The position numbers and the translations under genes are program-made. DNA of 64,000 bases. Origin: Amoebidium appalachense. Lineage: Eukaryota > Ichthyosporea. Shown one piece after another: positions 26,201 through 47,205 of this stretch. A model generated the notes under the pieces. That model was not told where the DNA came from. It searched no databases and saw only the letters and a program-made list of their open reading frames with translations. Location of the stretch: positions 2,356,001 through 2,420,000 of the forward strand of contig CAVNZM010000004.1 in NCBI GenBank assembly GCA_963693365.1, written 5' to 3'. The stretch's first letter is position 1. Every line of letters begins with the position of its first letter.

Positions 26201-26866
26201 TTGGCTGCCATAAGGCCCTCATGCCCGCGTCCGCCTTCCCGAACAAGCTCTGCAAGTTCACCCTGCCAAAGAACAGTCAGTCAGGCAGCTTATACCGTTC
26301 ACAAACTTTGCAAAGTGGTTGCTCCCTCCCCCCAGACACGTACACAAGTTCACCATCAGCACTGTATTAGACAAAGGGCACACCTGCAGTATGCAAGCCC
26401 TGGTGACCAAACCCAGAACACGTTTTATATAGGGCAAAATAAGAGCCATTGTGCTCATGGAGAGAGAGAATCACAACCCGAACCCCACTGCTTTATCGAA
26501 GATTTATTTCACCTTCACAGCAAACCGCGGAGGTGCCCTCTAGTGTTATGTGTGCCGGTATGCACGTGACGGTTTGTGTGTGTTGCTGCCCTTGCCCTTT
26601 TGTATGGTGCATTACACATATAGTGCAAGCAAACTAGATGCAGGATTGTGTGTGTGAGCCGTTGTGTGTGCTTGTGTGCACGAACGAGCGAGTTCCTGTA
26701 TGTCCTGTGTGTCTGCCTCTGTGTGCCACCAGGCAACTGTACGGTGAACGCAGCAACCCTGCACGTGAATGTCCGTTGCTATATCTGAGAACTAAAAGGG
26801 ATTTTCCCTTACCTTGAATTGCATGCCCCGCTCCACGGAGGGCTGAGTAATGGAGTGTCCCGACAT
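17875..26866 (-). CDS. PUM: Pumilio/PUF-family RNA-binding protein with RD-repeat N-terminal region
   Basis: PUF proteins bind UGUA-type motifs in mRNA 3' UTRs and repress translation or promote decay in the cytoplasm. Coding exons: 26813-26866 (assumed ATG), 26059-26262, 25752-25892, 25066-25179, 24499-24726, 24143-24266, 23515-23705, 22983-23056, 21604-22223, 20722-20921, 20334-20480, 19647-19772, 18659-18864, 17875-18118. All phases agree, for 890 aa. The PUM homology domain starts at [10 protein letters not shown] in exon 21604-22223. Repeat signatures follow in order: [105 protein letters not shown]. That makes the full set of eight. The N-terminal 500 or so residues are low-complexity, with an RD/MRD array before the domain and a QQ/PP-rich C-terminus. 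An upstream coding exon cannot be excluded. Confidence 0.88.
18145..18282. repeat. (GA)n and G run in the last Pumilio intron
   Basis: (GA)n (about 18153-18212) is followed by a CG-rich GT stretch and a G run (about 18254-18282). Confidence 0.85.
19537..19645 (-). repeat. Truncated family A copy abutting a Pumilio 5' splice site
   Basis: On the minus strand the intron opens GTATTTGCCC and goes straight into ATGGGCTCTGCTTATTTGC, ending in GACGCATTCAACCCCC. It is nearly identical to the copy at 40794-40892 in BUB3. Sense orientation. Confidence 0.8.
20070..20250. repeat. C runs in a Pumilio intron, antisense orientation
   Basis: C runs at about 20070-20102 and 20223-20250 are poly(G) in the Pumilio transcript. 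They are exceptions to the sense-C trend. Confidence 0.85.
21370..21497 (-). repeat. Divergent truncated family A copy in a Pumilio intron
   Basis: On the minus strand it reads GCATGGGCTCTGCTTATAG, then GTTCGTCGTGAATGCGCACT and a C/T-rich tail. It lies about 105 nt into the intron after exon 21604-22223. Sense orientation. Confidence 0.7.
23182..23274. repeat. (GA)n joined to G run in a Pumilio intron
   Basis: About 50 bp of (GA)n, then a G run of about 30 nt. On the gene strand this is a C run followed by (TC)n. Confidence 0.85.
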
Positions 26867-28766
26867 AGTGGAGGAACTTGGCCACCGGCCAGATCCACCA
26901 GAACTTCCAACACACGCACAAACTGTGGGCCCCAAAGAACCAGTTAGATCCAGCTGTCGGCAGCACGACCGGATAACCAAAATGTTATGCCTCTAAATAA
27001 ACCGTGCCATTACATTAACACTGCTAAAACAGCTCAAAAGCTTGAGGAGGGACAAAACCTCAGCTTAGACATGTAAACATCGGTAATCCATATCATGGAC
27101 ACGTAGCCCATGACCATTAGAGAGATTAGAATGTCTGCGCAAAATCACCACTGCATTGGTTTAGCCCTAAAACCGCTCCGTCGCAAAAATGCATGCCGCC
27201 GAGTCTTTGGCGTCCGTCCCGTATTCCAACCCCAAAAAAAGCAGATCTACCGCCAAGGAACCTTTCGAAAAAATACCATATAGGTACGAAAAGCAAAGAA
27301 AATAGTCTACCGAATGAGATGTGCTCACGATTGCTGCGGATGGTTCAAAGTATCCTTGGATGCACCAGTGATAGGCATATTCCTCGATTATCGAGTGAAA
27401 AACGGTCGCTAAAACTGTCAAGAAAGAAGCGCCGGTCTCGCGCTGATATCTCGGCTTCAAACAATCATCCATGGACGAAAAAGCGATGATCTCGTAGAAA
27501 ACTGAGAATACAACGCTTGCAGAGCTACACTTACGGGAATTATATAGAAGAGAGCCCAATCAAGCAGCGTAACCTTGACCCTCAGACACAATCGTTCTCC
27601 TCCTCCGTTGGTGCTTCCGCGAACGAAGTGTCAACAACAAACAACAAACAACCGTCCGTTGCAGGCATCGGCCACATTCCAACGATTGAACAAAACACTC
27701 AAAAGGCTAAAGGCTCTAACGGTTAACACTGTTTTATTGTTGGTAAACAGGTCCTAATAGACACTTTTAAAACTTCTATACACTTTAAACATTTTATAAT
27801 CCGTCTGTTGAATGCCTATTGCATTCTTTATTGTATATTGCTTATATGTAAGAGCCAATCAGCGCAAACCCAAATACCGCGACAAAATTATGGAACCAAT
27901 CATTCTAACAAAGGGTAATACCTGGCAATAAAGGGGGGCTATGCTCGGTACAAATTTGTTTTTTGGAGATATGTGAACTCTTTTTTTTTGGATAAGGCTC
28001 AGTTTGAAGGCTAAAAAACTAAATGCTTGGCCTTTATTACTCACATCCATAACGGTAACTGATGTGCTAAAAAACATAATTCTTTATACCCTTTAAAGGG
28101 CTCACATGGAAGAAATTCATGGAAAACGCCAGGAGCTCAAATTTGAAGAAAATGGGGTGCCAACGCCAAAGCAGGCTGCAGTCAATGGACAAAATCGGTT
28201 TGGGGAGAATGCTTTCTGTGTACGTCATGGCTCTTTGTAAGAGCTCCCGAGCTCCAGGCAGTAGCAGGCTAGCAGCTCAGGCTGTCCATGGCCAGCACAC
28301 CAATGGCCCAGCCAATGATGTAAGGTGCTTCTCTACATAGAGCTTGGGACACGCGAGATGTTGCCCCCTGCAGCATGCGCATTCCTTTGGCACCACATGG
28401 TTTGATGCGTCAACCGTGTTGTTTTTTTCTTCACTTTTGCACTCAAAGAAGTGGGATTTGTTTTCCAAGCATCCAGTTCCCGTGTGGATGTGGGTTGCAT
28501 CCAGTGTTTTTACACCCCTGCGGTTCGCAGCCAGGCTGCCCCAGCCCGAGTGTTTTTTTAGTTTTGCCGTCAAGTGTGCGCCTGTTAAATCCTGTGTGTG
28601 CCGGTGTTACTCTTTTTGTGTGTGTCCGTGCATGCGTGCATGCGCGCGCGTGTGTGCTTGTGTATTGGGCAGGTCGGAGAGGGGGATAGGGTAGGGTAGG
28701 GTGGGGTGGGCTTGTTGTGGAGGTGTGTATTGGGCGGGTGGGAGAGTGGGGTGTGGGGGGGAGGCC

Positions 28767-28801
<35 letters not shown>

Positions 28802-29241
28802 GGTCCGTGGAGTCTTTGAGCCAGAGAGTGTATGACATAAAGGCCCTGCATTATGGCACTCCCTTTAAAATACGAGTTTACGGGTTCGCACGGGTTTTCT
28901 TTTACGGTGATGAACCCTGTTTGCAGCACCGGCCGTGACCAAAGGAGTCTCATGTTGAAACGTTCGTCAGCTATTTTGAGTTTCTGGAACAACCCACAAA
29001 GAAATGGGCATAATTATCCACATGATATGTACATCCGTATGAATGAGGCCGAAGATCTGTGCTACAAACACCTCAAAGTTGTACGTGAAGATTCGGGCAT
29101 GATGTAAAATTTTTCATCATAAACCGTTAAGGATCACAAGGGTTGTCGTTAACCGTTATGGCCAATGCCCCAATCACGATATAGATGGCCATTATATATC
29201 TCCTCCTCACTTGCTTCACAGCTATCACATACGTCTACGGC
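26867..29241. other. Pumilio 5' flank and GTF2F2 3' flank
   Basis: A 2.4-kb stretch with few simple repeats, which fits regulatory or UTR sequence. A minus-strand TATATAA lies at 27540-27546 with a CCATGG start context at 27472-27470. That opens a 101-codon minus-strand frame (to 27167) which I cannot assign and which does not splice in phase to the first Pumilio exon. A CCAAT box lies at 27855-27859. One G run (about 28769-28800) is present. No other gene is supported. Confidence 0.4.
27540..27546 (-). promoter_or_regulatory. TATA-like box, possible Pumilio promoter
   Basis: TATATAA read on the minus strand, about 700 bp upstream of the first Pumilio coding exon. It is unverified as a promoter. 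Confidence 0.25.
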
Positions 29242-30110
29242 CTATTTCTCGTCCTCGTCATGCTCCTGCATCTTGTACATGTCCTTAAGCTCCCAGAGGT
29301 TCTTGTAGTCGCCCTTGCTGTGGTACGTGGCTATCTCCTTCAGCACCTCCTTGAGCCACGGCTGGGGCTGGTCAGTCTTGGCCACCAGGTCGGTGATCTT
29401 GTAGTACTGGTGCTCCCGGAACAGCTGGAACAGCTTCTGTTGCAACGGTTCCTTCTCCATGCGCACCCTCTTGTCAAGCTGCGGAAACGGAAACCGCGTC
29501 AGCAGTAATACAACACCAGTAACGAGAAAACAACGGGGGATTGATATAGTGACACACAGGGTCCTGGACAATCGATCGGGCCTACTGATGCTGCTTCTGC
29601 CCTCCCCCCATCTCCGGGTACTGCTACCCTCCACGTGCCCATGCATAGAAGCATACCACAAGTCTATCAGATAATGATGTTGCACGCAATCCTTCCCCAG
29701 CATGTAACCAACCCTCTTCCCTCCTCCCCCCTCCCCCCCCCCCCCTCCCCTCCCTCCCTCCCTCCCTCCTCCCCCCTCCCCCCCCCCCCCCACACACACA
29801 CGCCACCTCACCCTTCAAGCCCAATCCTTTCCTTGCCTATGTTAAGCACAAAAGCAAGAGAGATAAACAGGCACACATCACCCATCCACCCAACCATCCA
29901 AGAGCTCAACCAGGTAATATGTATACAAAAGCACAGGAAAGAGGGTCCGGGGAGGGGGAGGGGAGGGGGGAGGGAAAGGTTTGACCAAAGACTAACGCAA
30001 ATTGTGGTTCAGAAACCCAAAGATAGAAAAAAGCAACTTCTAAACGCAGGGCGAAGAGATACACAAAGCAGGAGCAAACGGCGGACAGAGCCTAGAGTGC
30101 TGGGACAAGA

Positions 30111-30141
<31 letters not shown>

Positions 30142-30919
30142 AAGAGGGGGGGGGGTAGGTTTGGATTTGAGAGAGCGCCACAAAAACCACATGGGAAAAG
30201 CCATACCGGGTCGCCTCTGTACTCGGGGGCCTTGACGACCTTGAAGGTATCATTTGCAGTCCGCTCCTTGCCGGTCTGCACGTGGCCCTCCGTGGCTCTC
30301 TGCGGCTGGGCTGCCTTTGTCCTCTCCCCCATCAGCTTCATGTACGCGGCGCTCAGCTGTGCCTGTGCGTCACCTCTCAGCCCCACCTTGCCCTCCATTC
30401 TCTGCAGAAGAACGATTGTTAATTCTCTCAAACAGTTATGATCGTTTCATCCCCTCCCGTCCCCAACCAAAAAAAAAAAAAGAAAAAAACCTCGCACCAG
30501 CCCTGCGCCATACATCCGGCCAATACCGACACCCTCCCCCTGCACTACCTCCTTTATCCGCGTCCCATTTGCGGAAACGGACAAGAATCTTTGAAACCAT
30601 TCACAAAAACAATGCAGGAAAACACCTACCGTGGCACCAGTCGTTTGATTTTCAGAGAAGATGTAAGTGTCTTTTGACTCAATGGCAGAGGTCTCCTTAA
30701 TGTTGTATTGTGCCATGATCTTAGGGGCCTTCTCAATCACAACGTGGCCGTTCTCAGCCTCCCTCTTGACGCCTTCGGGCACACGAGGGTGAAGGGTAAT
30801 CGTCTTGCCGTTGCGGCCGTTGGCCCTGCAATATGAGGGCAGCAAGAAAAAAAATGGGATGAGGTGGAGGTTGAAAGAGTGGTGGTCGAGGAACCGGGGA
30901 GGGGGCGGGGCAGGCGGGG

Positions 30920-30969
<50 letters not shown>

Positions 30970-31828
30970 GGGGAAGGAGGGAGGGAGAATGGAAAGGGAA
31001 AGCCAAGGCATGAAAAGGAAAGAGAGAAAGAGAGGGAGAGGTAGAGGAGCAGCCAGAGGGAGAACGGGAGAGAGGGGGCGAAGAGGAGACCAGAGAAAGA
31101 AGGGGGGGCAGGGAGAGGAGGGGGCAGGGAGAGGGAGAGAGGGAGGGAGCGAGTGAGAGGTGGTGGGGGAGCATGAATCAAAAGAAGAGGGGGGGGGGGG
31201 GGGGGAGCAAGGTTTCAAAGACAACAACCTCTTCAGCGAAGAATTCGTTGCATCCTTTGCTTGCACGACTACGTGAACAGGCTGGTGAGGTGAACCGGGG
31301 TGCTCAAAGACGAAAGGAAAAACACATGCAATAGCTCCACCACCTAAGGTATAGGAGAGAGACGGGCCGTCGATGCTTAGAGTGTCACTAGGTATTTCAA
31401 TGCCTGAAACAGTTAGCAGAGCCACGAGAGGCTGATAAAGGGGAATAAGTGGCATGGCTGTTCTCTTCAAACCATTAACGTGCACAACCACAAACGAACA
31501 ACACTACAACACAAAACAAAAACACGCTGAAATAAAAAAGCATTCACACGAGCAGATAAGCCTACACGAGGCTTACAAGGAGTCCTTAAAAGCAGGGAAA
31601 CGGTTATCTTCAGTTAAACACAAAAGAAAAAACTCACTCGTAAAGACGCAGTGTCCCCAGGTCAGCACCAGGAGGCAGCGAGGCCCAATACTCGGCCATG
31701 CTGGGAGGCAGCTTGATCAGCCACACGTTCTGATCGATGTTCTTGGTGCTAAACTGCTCTTCGTCACCGTCCAGATCCATTTTTTCGTCCTTGAAATCAG
31801 CACCGTCGTACTCCATTTTCACGGCCAT
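29242..31828 (-). CDS. GTF2F2: Transcription initiation factor IIF subunit beta (RAP30)
   Basis: TFIIF beta pairs with RAP74, binds RNA polymerase II and helps load it at promoters in the nucleus. Exons: 31638-31836 (ATG at 31828, preceded by a few untranslated bases after a CCTGCAG acceptor), 30630-30825, 30207-30401, 29242-29478. Phases agree, for 272 aa against about 250 in animals. The N-terminal dimerisation region carries QNVWLIKLPPSMAEYWASLP, like the VWLVKVPKYLSQQW segment of animal RAP30. The C-terminal winged helix carries LFREHQYYKITDLVAKTDQP and ATYHSKGDYKNLWELK. The acidic end is QEHDEDEK. A further 5' non-coding exon must lie upstream, toward the BUB3 promoter. Confidence 0.88.
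30920..30968. repeat. 49-nt G run in a GTF2F2 intron
   Basis: A G run flanked by GGGGCGGGGC and a purine-rich GAGAGG tract to about 31155. In the transcript this is poly(C) with a long polypyrimidine tract. Confidence 0.85.
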
Positions 31829-32349
31829 CCTTAACACTGCAGGGATCAAAAGACCCACTACACTCGAAGTAGAACGTACTAGCACCTCCAATCCGGATGC
31901 AATCAATGCTATTCAGAATACGTAAGGGAATAGGCTCCAGTAAATAACTACCAGCTCCTTCTCTCGGGAAATAATATTTACTGTGCAGAAACTTGCAACG
32001 TAAGAGCATTTGAGAGGGCTCCAAGTAAATGTTTGCCTGCCAATAAAGAAAGCAGCGTGAAAAGGTGATGCTAAACCTGTATACGTATGGCAGCTGCAGC
32101 TACAGCATAAGTATGCCTATGCCTAGATTGCTCACTACAAAAACAACCTACAACTCTTCCTTTTCTTAAGCAACAACCGCTGCATCTATTCCTGGAAGCA
32201 ATACGGAGCCTGGGTCACCGTGAAAAGTTTCTGAAGCAAAAGCAGGCAAGTTGGCTCGGTTGCTGCCTTTTCAACTCAGGACTTGGGAGTCCGATGATGA
32301 TGATGACGCATCCCCTTTCAACTGCAACAAACCGAGCACCTATGGTTTG

Positions 32350-32395
32350 TGACGTCATTAATGTCACGTGACCGTTTTGTGAAAATGGCGGGAAA
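32350..32395. promoter_or_regulatory. Shared BUB3/GTF2F2 promoter with CRE, E-box and E2F-type sites
   Basis: Three classic sites lie within 46 bp between the divergent genes: TGACGTCA (32350-32357, CREB/ATF), GTCACGTGAC (32363-32372, a palindromic bHLH E-box) and TGGCGGGAAA (32386-32395, the reverse complement of the E2F consensus TTTCCCGCCA). They are 180-230 bp upstream of the BUB3 start codon and about 520 bp from the GTF2F2 ATG, across a 5' intron. Use by these factors is inference. Confidence 0.6.
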
Positions 32396-32577
32396 TTTGT
32401 TACAGTCAGTGTCTGTCAGAGTCACTCAGCGACCCCGCAACAGAACGAGTCGAACGAAAGTGTAATAGCATAGCCCGGGTTGTCGGAGGGTAGCGCGTTT
32501 AGGCACAAAACTTTACGGTACACGTGTTTTCTATCATAGTAGCTGTATAGGGTTTGCTGCAAAGCTTTCACGCGAGA

Positions 32578-41130
<8,553 letters not shown>

Positions 41131-41584
41131 GCCACGATTTCACAAGTGGGGGAGAAACTGTTTGTGGGAGGTGGTTTTCATTCCACTATGACCACAAAGG
41201 CAGAGTAGCTCCAGATGCGCCCCACATATCGGCCAGCACGATGAACGTTCTCATTTTCACCTGCTGCATTCTGTAATTGTTGGGTGTATTTCCAACCCTT
41301 TATCCCATGACCAGGGGCCTCAAGAACTACTTCTCTAGTTGGCAGTGTTGTACGTTTAGTTCGACAGCACTGTTTGAGCCCGTCAGCACACAATATGGGA
41401 GTTTCTGACAAGTCGAACGTTATGAAGGGTAACGGTTTGACCTACAGGTAGTGGCCGTGCTGCTAGCGAAATAAATGCTGGCTGGACCAGCTGAATTCCA
41501 CTTTGAGTTTCATTGGAACCCCTCCCTCCCCATCTTCCCCCCGACCCTCGTTCTTCCCAAACTCTCACACCATTCGCACACAAG

Positions 41585-41645
<61 letters not shown>

Positions 41646-42983
41646 AAGTGGCTGCGCGTGCACACAAATACATGCGCGCACCCATACACACTCTACTGCA
41701 GGTAACATAAATACATAGCACACAATCATAGAAGCGCAACAGCTTTCCGGCCCTACTAACTCACGCATGGCCTTCGTATGTTCTACAAAATAACACGTTG
41801 TGCAGCATATGTTAAAGTCTCAGGGATACACATTTCAGGGGTCCTTCGACACTGTCCACGGCAATCAGTAGTTGCATGTGGCAATCAACAGTTGCATGGG
41901 CAGTGCATAGAATTATGAAAGCATCCGATGCTGCCGACCTCAAACTACATGTAAGGCCTATTTGGGTTACTTGGGCTGTACACTAAAAAACACATGCGAG
42001 GGCACCCATAAGAGCAGATAATGTTCGCCCATGTCCTTGCCCACCATGCTCGTAACAGCGTGGTTGTACACGCACACACACGTGTCTTCAGTGTGGGTCT
42101 GTGTGTGTGCGATCGGCCAAACGGTGGCAGATTCGCACTTTACTCGTATTGGTTTGGATTTTGCACAGAATGATGTATTGGGACAAAGCGCTGATTTTAA
42201 AACTGCTTTCTATTTTTAAGGTAATATATTACTTTGTAAGTTTTGTATCACATTTTTCATTGGATCAAAGGACCGTTTCAATTTTCATGTATTGTGCTTC
42301 TTACAGCCGGCTGCCGAGGAATGTGTCTTTCCTTTCCTGCTTTCACTGCGGCGGCTCAAGCGCAGCCACTTGCTACAACACACACTGTGTACATAGTTGA
42401 AGCTTTTCACGTGTCATGTTTGTGCCATTTTTTGTGAGGAACAGAGCTATAGTTACTCTCCAGTGCACCCCTCTTTTTTTAGTCTTATGCTGATCGCAAA
42501 AGAAAAACAGCTTTCAGTATACTGCTTGTCAGTTTCTTGAGCTCATTCTAGACGGTCTATCTAGTTGTGGGGTACTGTCAGGCTGACCATAGGAACACTC
42601 AAGGTGGCAGCATTGGGCTTAGAGGCAACCACAGTTGCATAGAATCAGACTTTATCTTCCCTTGATGCTTGCTAGCTGTTGCTGCTGGAATAATCCGTCA
42701 GATCCGCCAACTGGTGGGAAAAGAGTTTTCGTCTTTCGAGCCTAAATCGTCACAGCTAGACTCTTAAGGTTGGTACATTCCGCTGGCAGAGTGTGGTCCC
42801 CGTAGTTTCCTTTGCGGCAGGGTTCTTTGCGTTTTGATGGTTTCAGTTTCGATTCGCAAGATAGACGTCTCCATAGAAGGCTTGCCTGTTTAGTGAGGGG
42901 GAGCTGGAGCGTTGGAATGTGCTTCATGTCTCTGCACTTATCTGATTTCTTGCAAAGACTGATCTTATCCATATTCACCAGAA
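41131..42983. other. BUB3-PKD intergenic region
   Basis: BUB3 3' flank with an AATAAA at 41470-41475, about 340 nt past the stop, then a (CA)n array (41587-41642) and about 1.3 kb of non-repetitive DNA that would hold the kinase promoter. No exon is recognised. Confidence 0.5.
41470..41475 (+). terminator. Candidate BUB3 polyadenylation signal
   Basis: AATAAA, the first canonical hexamer downstream of the BUB3 stop on the plus strand. Its use is unproven. Confidence 0.35.
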
Positions 42984-44997
42984 ATGTCGGCCGTTAAGAA
43001 ACAGTTCAAAAAGCTGATGGGTGGTGGCTCGACCAGCCAGCCAGCCCCCCAGCAGCCACCCGTACAGCAGCAACAGCAGGGCATACCTGCGTCCGCACAG
43101 GCTTACTATGATGCCCTCCAGGCAGCACAACAGCAACAACAACAGCAGCAGCAATTACAGCAACAGCAGTTGCAGATGCACCAGCAGCAGCAAATGCAAC
43201 AGCAAATGCACCAAAAACTGCAGCCTTTGCACCCACAACTTCGCCAGCAGCCTCTTCAACCACCGTCCATTCCCCAGCGAGTCCCCTTGCCAGGAAGCGC
43301 TCCACAGCCCGTCACGTCACAGTACCCACCACAGACCCCCTATGTGTACAAGTCGCCCATCCCACCCCAGAACTATTCAGCACGGGCGGAGGATGATTTC
43401 ATTTTCGAGGAGGGAGTTTTGGGTGGAGGGCAGTTTGGTGTGGTGCAGGGGGCGGTGTCAAAGCAGACCGGGGCGCAGGTAGCAATTAAGGTACTGGTGC
43501 TGTGTGTGTGTGTGTGTGTGTGTGTGTGCTTATCACGCTTCCCTCGGCTTGTGTTTTCTTCGTTTTCTTGTACTCCACTTAACCAACTGTGATGTCTCTC
43601 CTCATGCCCGCCTGACCTCCCTTCCCCCCCCCCCACTCCCCCCCCCCCTTCCGGCCTCCCCCCACCCCACCTCAGTCAAGCACACACACATATACATACA
43701 CACACTCACAAGCCTTTTTTCCTCGTTCCCTTTCCGCTCCTTTTGTTGCCACTTGTTTTTTTGGTCCAGTGAGTCTTCGATGCAGGTTGGGCTGTTTAGC
43801 CAAGTCTTGTGTTGCCTGGCCACTCCTGCTTATTTACTTTTTGTGCCTAATGCTGGTGGGACTTCCCGTTATCCGGTTTGTGAAGAATAGGCAACCGTAC
43901 ACTGAAGGGTCAGCTGTTGCTGGATATGATGTCTGTGTCTCGTTTGTTCGGTTGGTGTGCTGTATCGTGCTGTGTGTGTGTATGGGGGGGGTGGGTGTGG
44001 GGGGGGGGGGAGGGGGGAGGGGGGGGGGGAAATTGGTTGGAGGATCAAAAGTATATGCATATATCGATTGCATCAGTGAGATCTTAGTGCATCAGTGAGA
44101 TCTTGGGGAAGGTTTTTATGTGTGCATTGGGGGGGGGAGGAGGGGGGGCTTGTGGGTGCTCTCTATTCAACTTATTCCTGGTTGTATGTATGCATGGTGG
44201 GCGGGGAAGGAAGGGGAGGGGGGAGGGAGCTTGTGGTTGCTCTCTATCCAACTTTTGTTACATAAGCCGAAGATTTTTTGTGACACTTATTGTGTGTTTG
44301 TGGTTTCGTTGTGTTTCGGTCAACCCTGTTTGCACTGATTTCTAACGGCTTTTATTGTGCAGATGATCCAGTGGCGTGCATTGCTGGATGCCGAAATGAC
44401 ACGGCCTGAAAATTTGAAAGCAGAGATGGCACTATTGAAAACACTGCGCAACCCAGGCATCATTTGCCTGGAACATATATACAGCAGCCCAGACCTTCTA
44501 TATTTGGTTATGGAACGTGCGTTTGGTGGGGATTTCCTTGACCGGATTTTAAAGAGTCCCATGGGGCACCTGCCCGAGCGTATGGCCAAGTTCTACATGT
44601 GGCAGACACTGCTTGCACTGGTCTATCTGCACGAGAACAATGTGAGTCACACACACAACCACACATATGGACACACACTTAGTCGAACACACACACACAT
44701 ACCACACACACACACACAAAAAAAAAAAAAAAACCTCAAGACGCACAGGCACTCTGGTTGACACACGCACTAACCCACTCGCTCACTCATGCACACACCC
44801 TATTTAAGGGGCCCCATAATGCGCATTGACTCGCCCATGAACCCATTCTCTTGCACATTCACACACTTGCTTGCACACTCATGCACTCGCTTTTTCACGC
44901 ACAGTCTCACACTCACACTCGCTCACTCACTCACGCACTCGCACACTCAACACAAAACACTCACTCACTGAATTACACACTTCCTTCGGTGCTTGCA

Positions 44998-45038
<41 letters not shown>

Positions 45039-45208
45039 TGCCCCGCCTGCCCGCCCGCCCGCCCGCCCGCCCCCGGCCTGCCCGCACCCCTCCCCCTGTC
45101 GCATAGACACGCACACACACACACACACACTCTTTCTCTCTCTCTCTTTCTCTCTCTCATTCTCTCTCTCTCTCTCTCTCTCTCCCTCCCTCCCTCCCTC
45201 CCTCCCTC

Positions 45209-45259
<51 letters not shown>

Positions 45260-45291
45260 TCCCCGCCCTCCCTCCCTCCCTCCCTTCCTCT

Positions 45292-45369
<78 letters not shown>

Positions 45370-46108
45370 CACCACCACCTATCTTTGGCCACTGTACCTC
45401 CCCCTCCCCCCCCCCCCCCCCCCCCCCTCCCCCCCCCTCCCGAAAAAAAAAAAAACCCCCCCTTATCCCCCCCCCCCCCCCCCCCCCCCCCAACACACAC
45501 ACACACACACACACACCACCACCACCACCACTTTCTCGTTCGGACACACACATTCTTCACCTAGGCAGCACCCACACTCCACCCAATTATGTGCTCAAGC
45601 ACATTTTCCACTTCGTTGCCACATCTCTGTTGGGAAATGTCTGAGTCCTAGCCATGTGGCGCCCTGCCTATATGTGGCTTTGGTTGCTGTAGCTTGCTTG
45701 TCTGAGTGTGTGGGTTGCCAAGCATACGCTGCAGACATAACAAAACACAACAATCTTCAACCCTATTAAGGTATACTAGCACAAAGATCGTCTTGCTAGA
45801 GCTATTAACCTGAACCTTTTATTAAGGGTCGTGTAAGCCTGAAATAACGACTGACTGGGCCAATATCACAGGTGGCACATCGAGACCTGAAACCAGAAAA
45901 TGTTTTGCTTCTTGAGCGAGATGAGCCGTTCACACAGACCAAGCTGTGTGACTTTGGGTTTGCTCGTATCGTTGGAGAGGACTCGTTCATGAAATCGCTT
46001 GTCGGGACAAAGGCATATGTTGGTATGCCCCCCGCCCCACCCCCTCCTCCTCCTCCTCCTCCTTATCCTTCCCCCCTTCCGTCCATCTCTCTTCGGCACT
46101 GCTTCAGC

Positions 46109-46148
<40 letters not shown>

Positions 46149-46509
46149 ACTCCCTCCCTCCCCCCCTCCCCGTCGGCCCCCGCCCCCCGGCGCCCCCTTC
46201 ACCCTTATGGGGATAGGTGTTGGGAACTTGACCAGGAGTGTAAGAAGGGCGAACCTGAACATTTCCCCCACATGGTGCCCGTTTCTCTCACCTTTTCCTT
46301 TACTTGCTCCCCTCGTATATACGCGGGCTAAGGGGTCGAAACTCAGACGCAATTGATGACTTGGGTCCTCCCTGAGGATGGGCTCTGCTTATGACGCATA
46401 CTGTGCACATGGCTGATGTTGCATACTTGAGTGTTTGCCTTTGCATGTGTCCTGCACCATGCTTCTCGTCGTGTATGCGTACTTCGTACCGTGTTCCGCA
46501 TTCAACCCC

Positions 46510-46540
<31 letters not shown>

Positions 46541-46573
46541 AAAAAAAAAAAAAAAGCACACACACGGACAACA

Positions 46574-46664
<91 letters not shown>

Positions 46665-46699
46665 AGACACACATGCACACACACACACACACACACACA

Positions 46700-46737
<38 letters not shown>

Positions 46738-47051
46738 GCTCGCACAGGTCACACACACATTCAAGCCCGCCCCTCTGCCACTGGCTCGTCCCCCTCCTCC
46801 CCCCCCTTCCTCGAGGATGGGCTCGGCTTACTGTCCATACTGTTGTGTGTTTTTTGCACTCCTCGTTGTGTTGTCCGTCATCAACGTGCACTTCGTACCG
46901 AACATTCTACCCCCTTCCCCTTCTCCCCCCACCCCCCACCCCCACCCCCCTCCCCACCATCACTCCTTCCCCCCTCCTCCAAGATAACTCACTTGTGATG
47001 CATACTGTTGTAATCCGCATGTCCCGTCCGTCATAAAAAGAACATATCATG

Positions 47052-47082
<31 letters not shown>

Positions 47083-47168
47083 GTGAAAGAGAGAGGGAGT
47101 GGGGGGGGGGGGGGTAGACTATTTTGTTGGTGGGGGTAGTGTTTCAGCTGGTCAGTGAAAAGAATATT

Positions 47169-47205
<37 letters not shown>

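Noticed and set aside
28853-29107. 84-codon plus-strand frame
   Set aside because: It begins at a non-ATG-like context, has no motif, and lies in the GTF2F2 3' flank with an overlapping open frame on the other strand.
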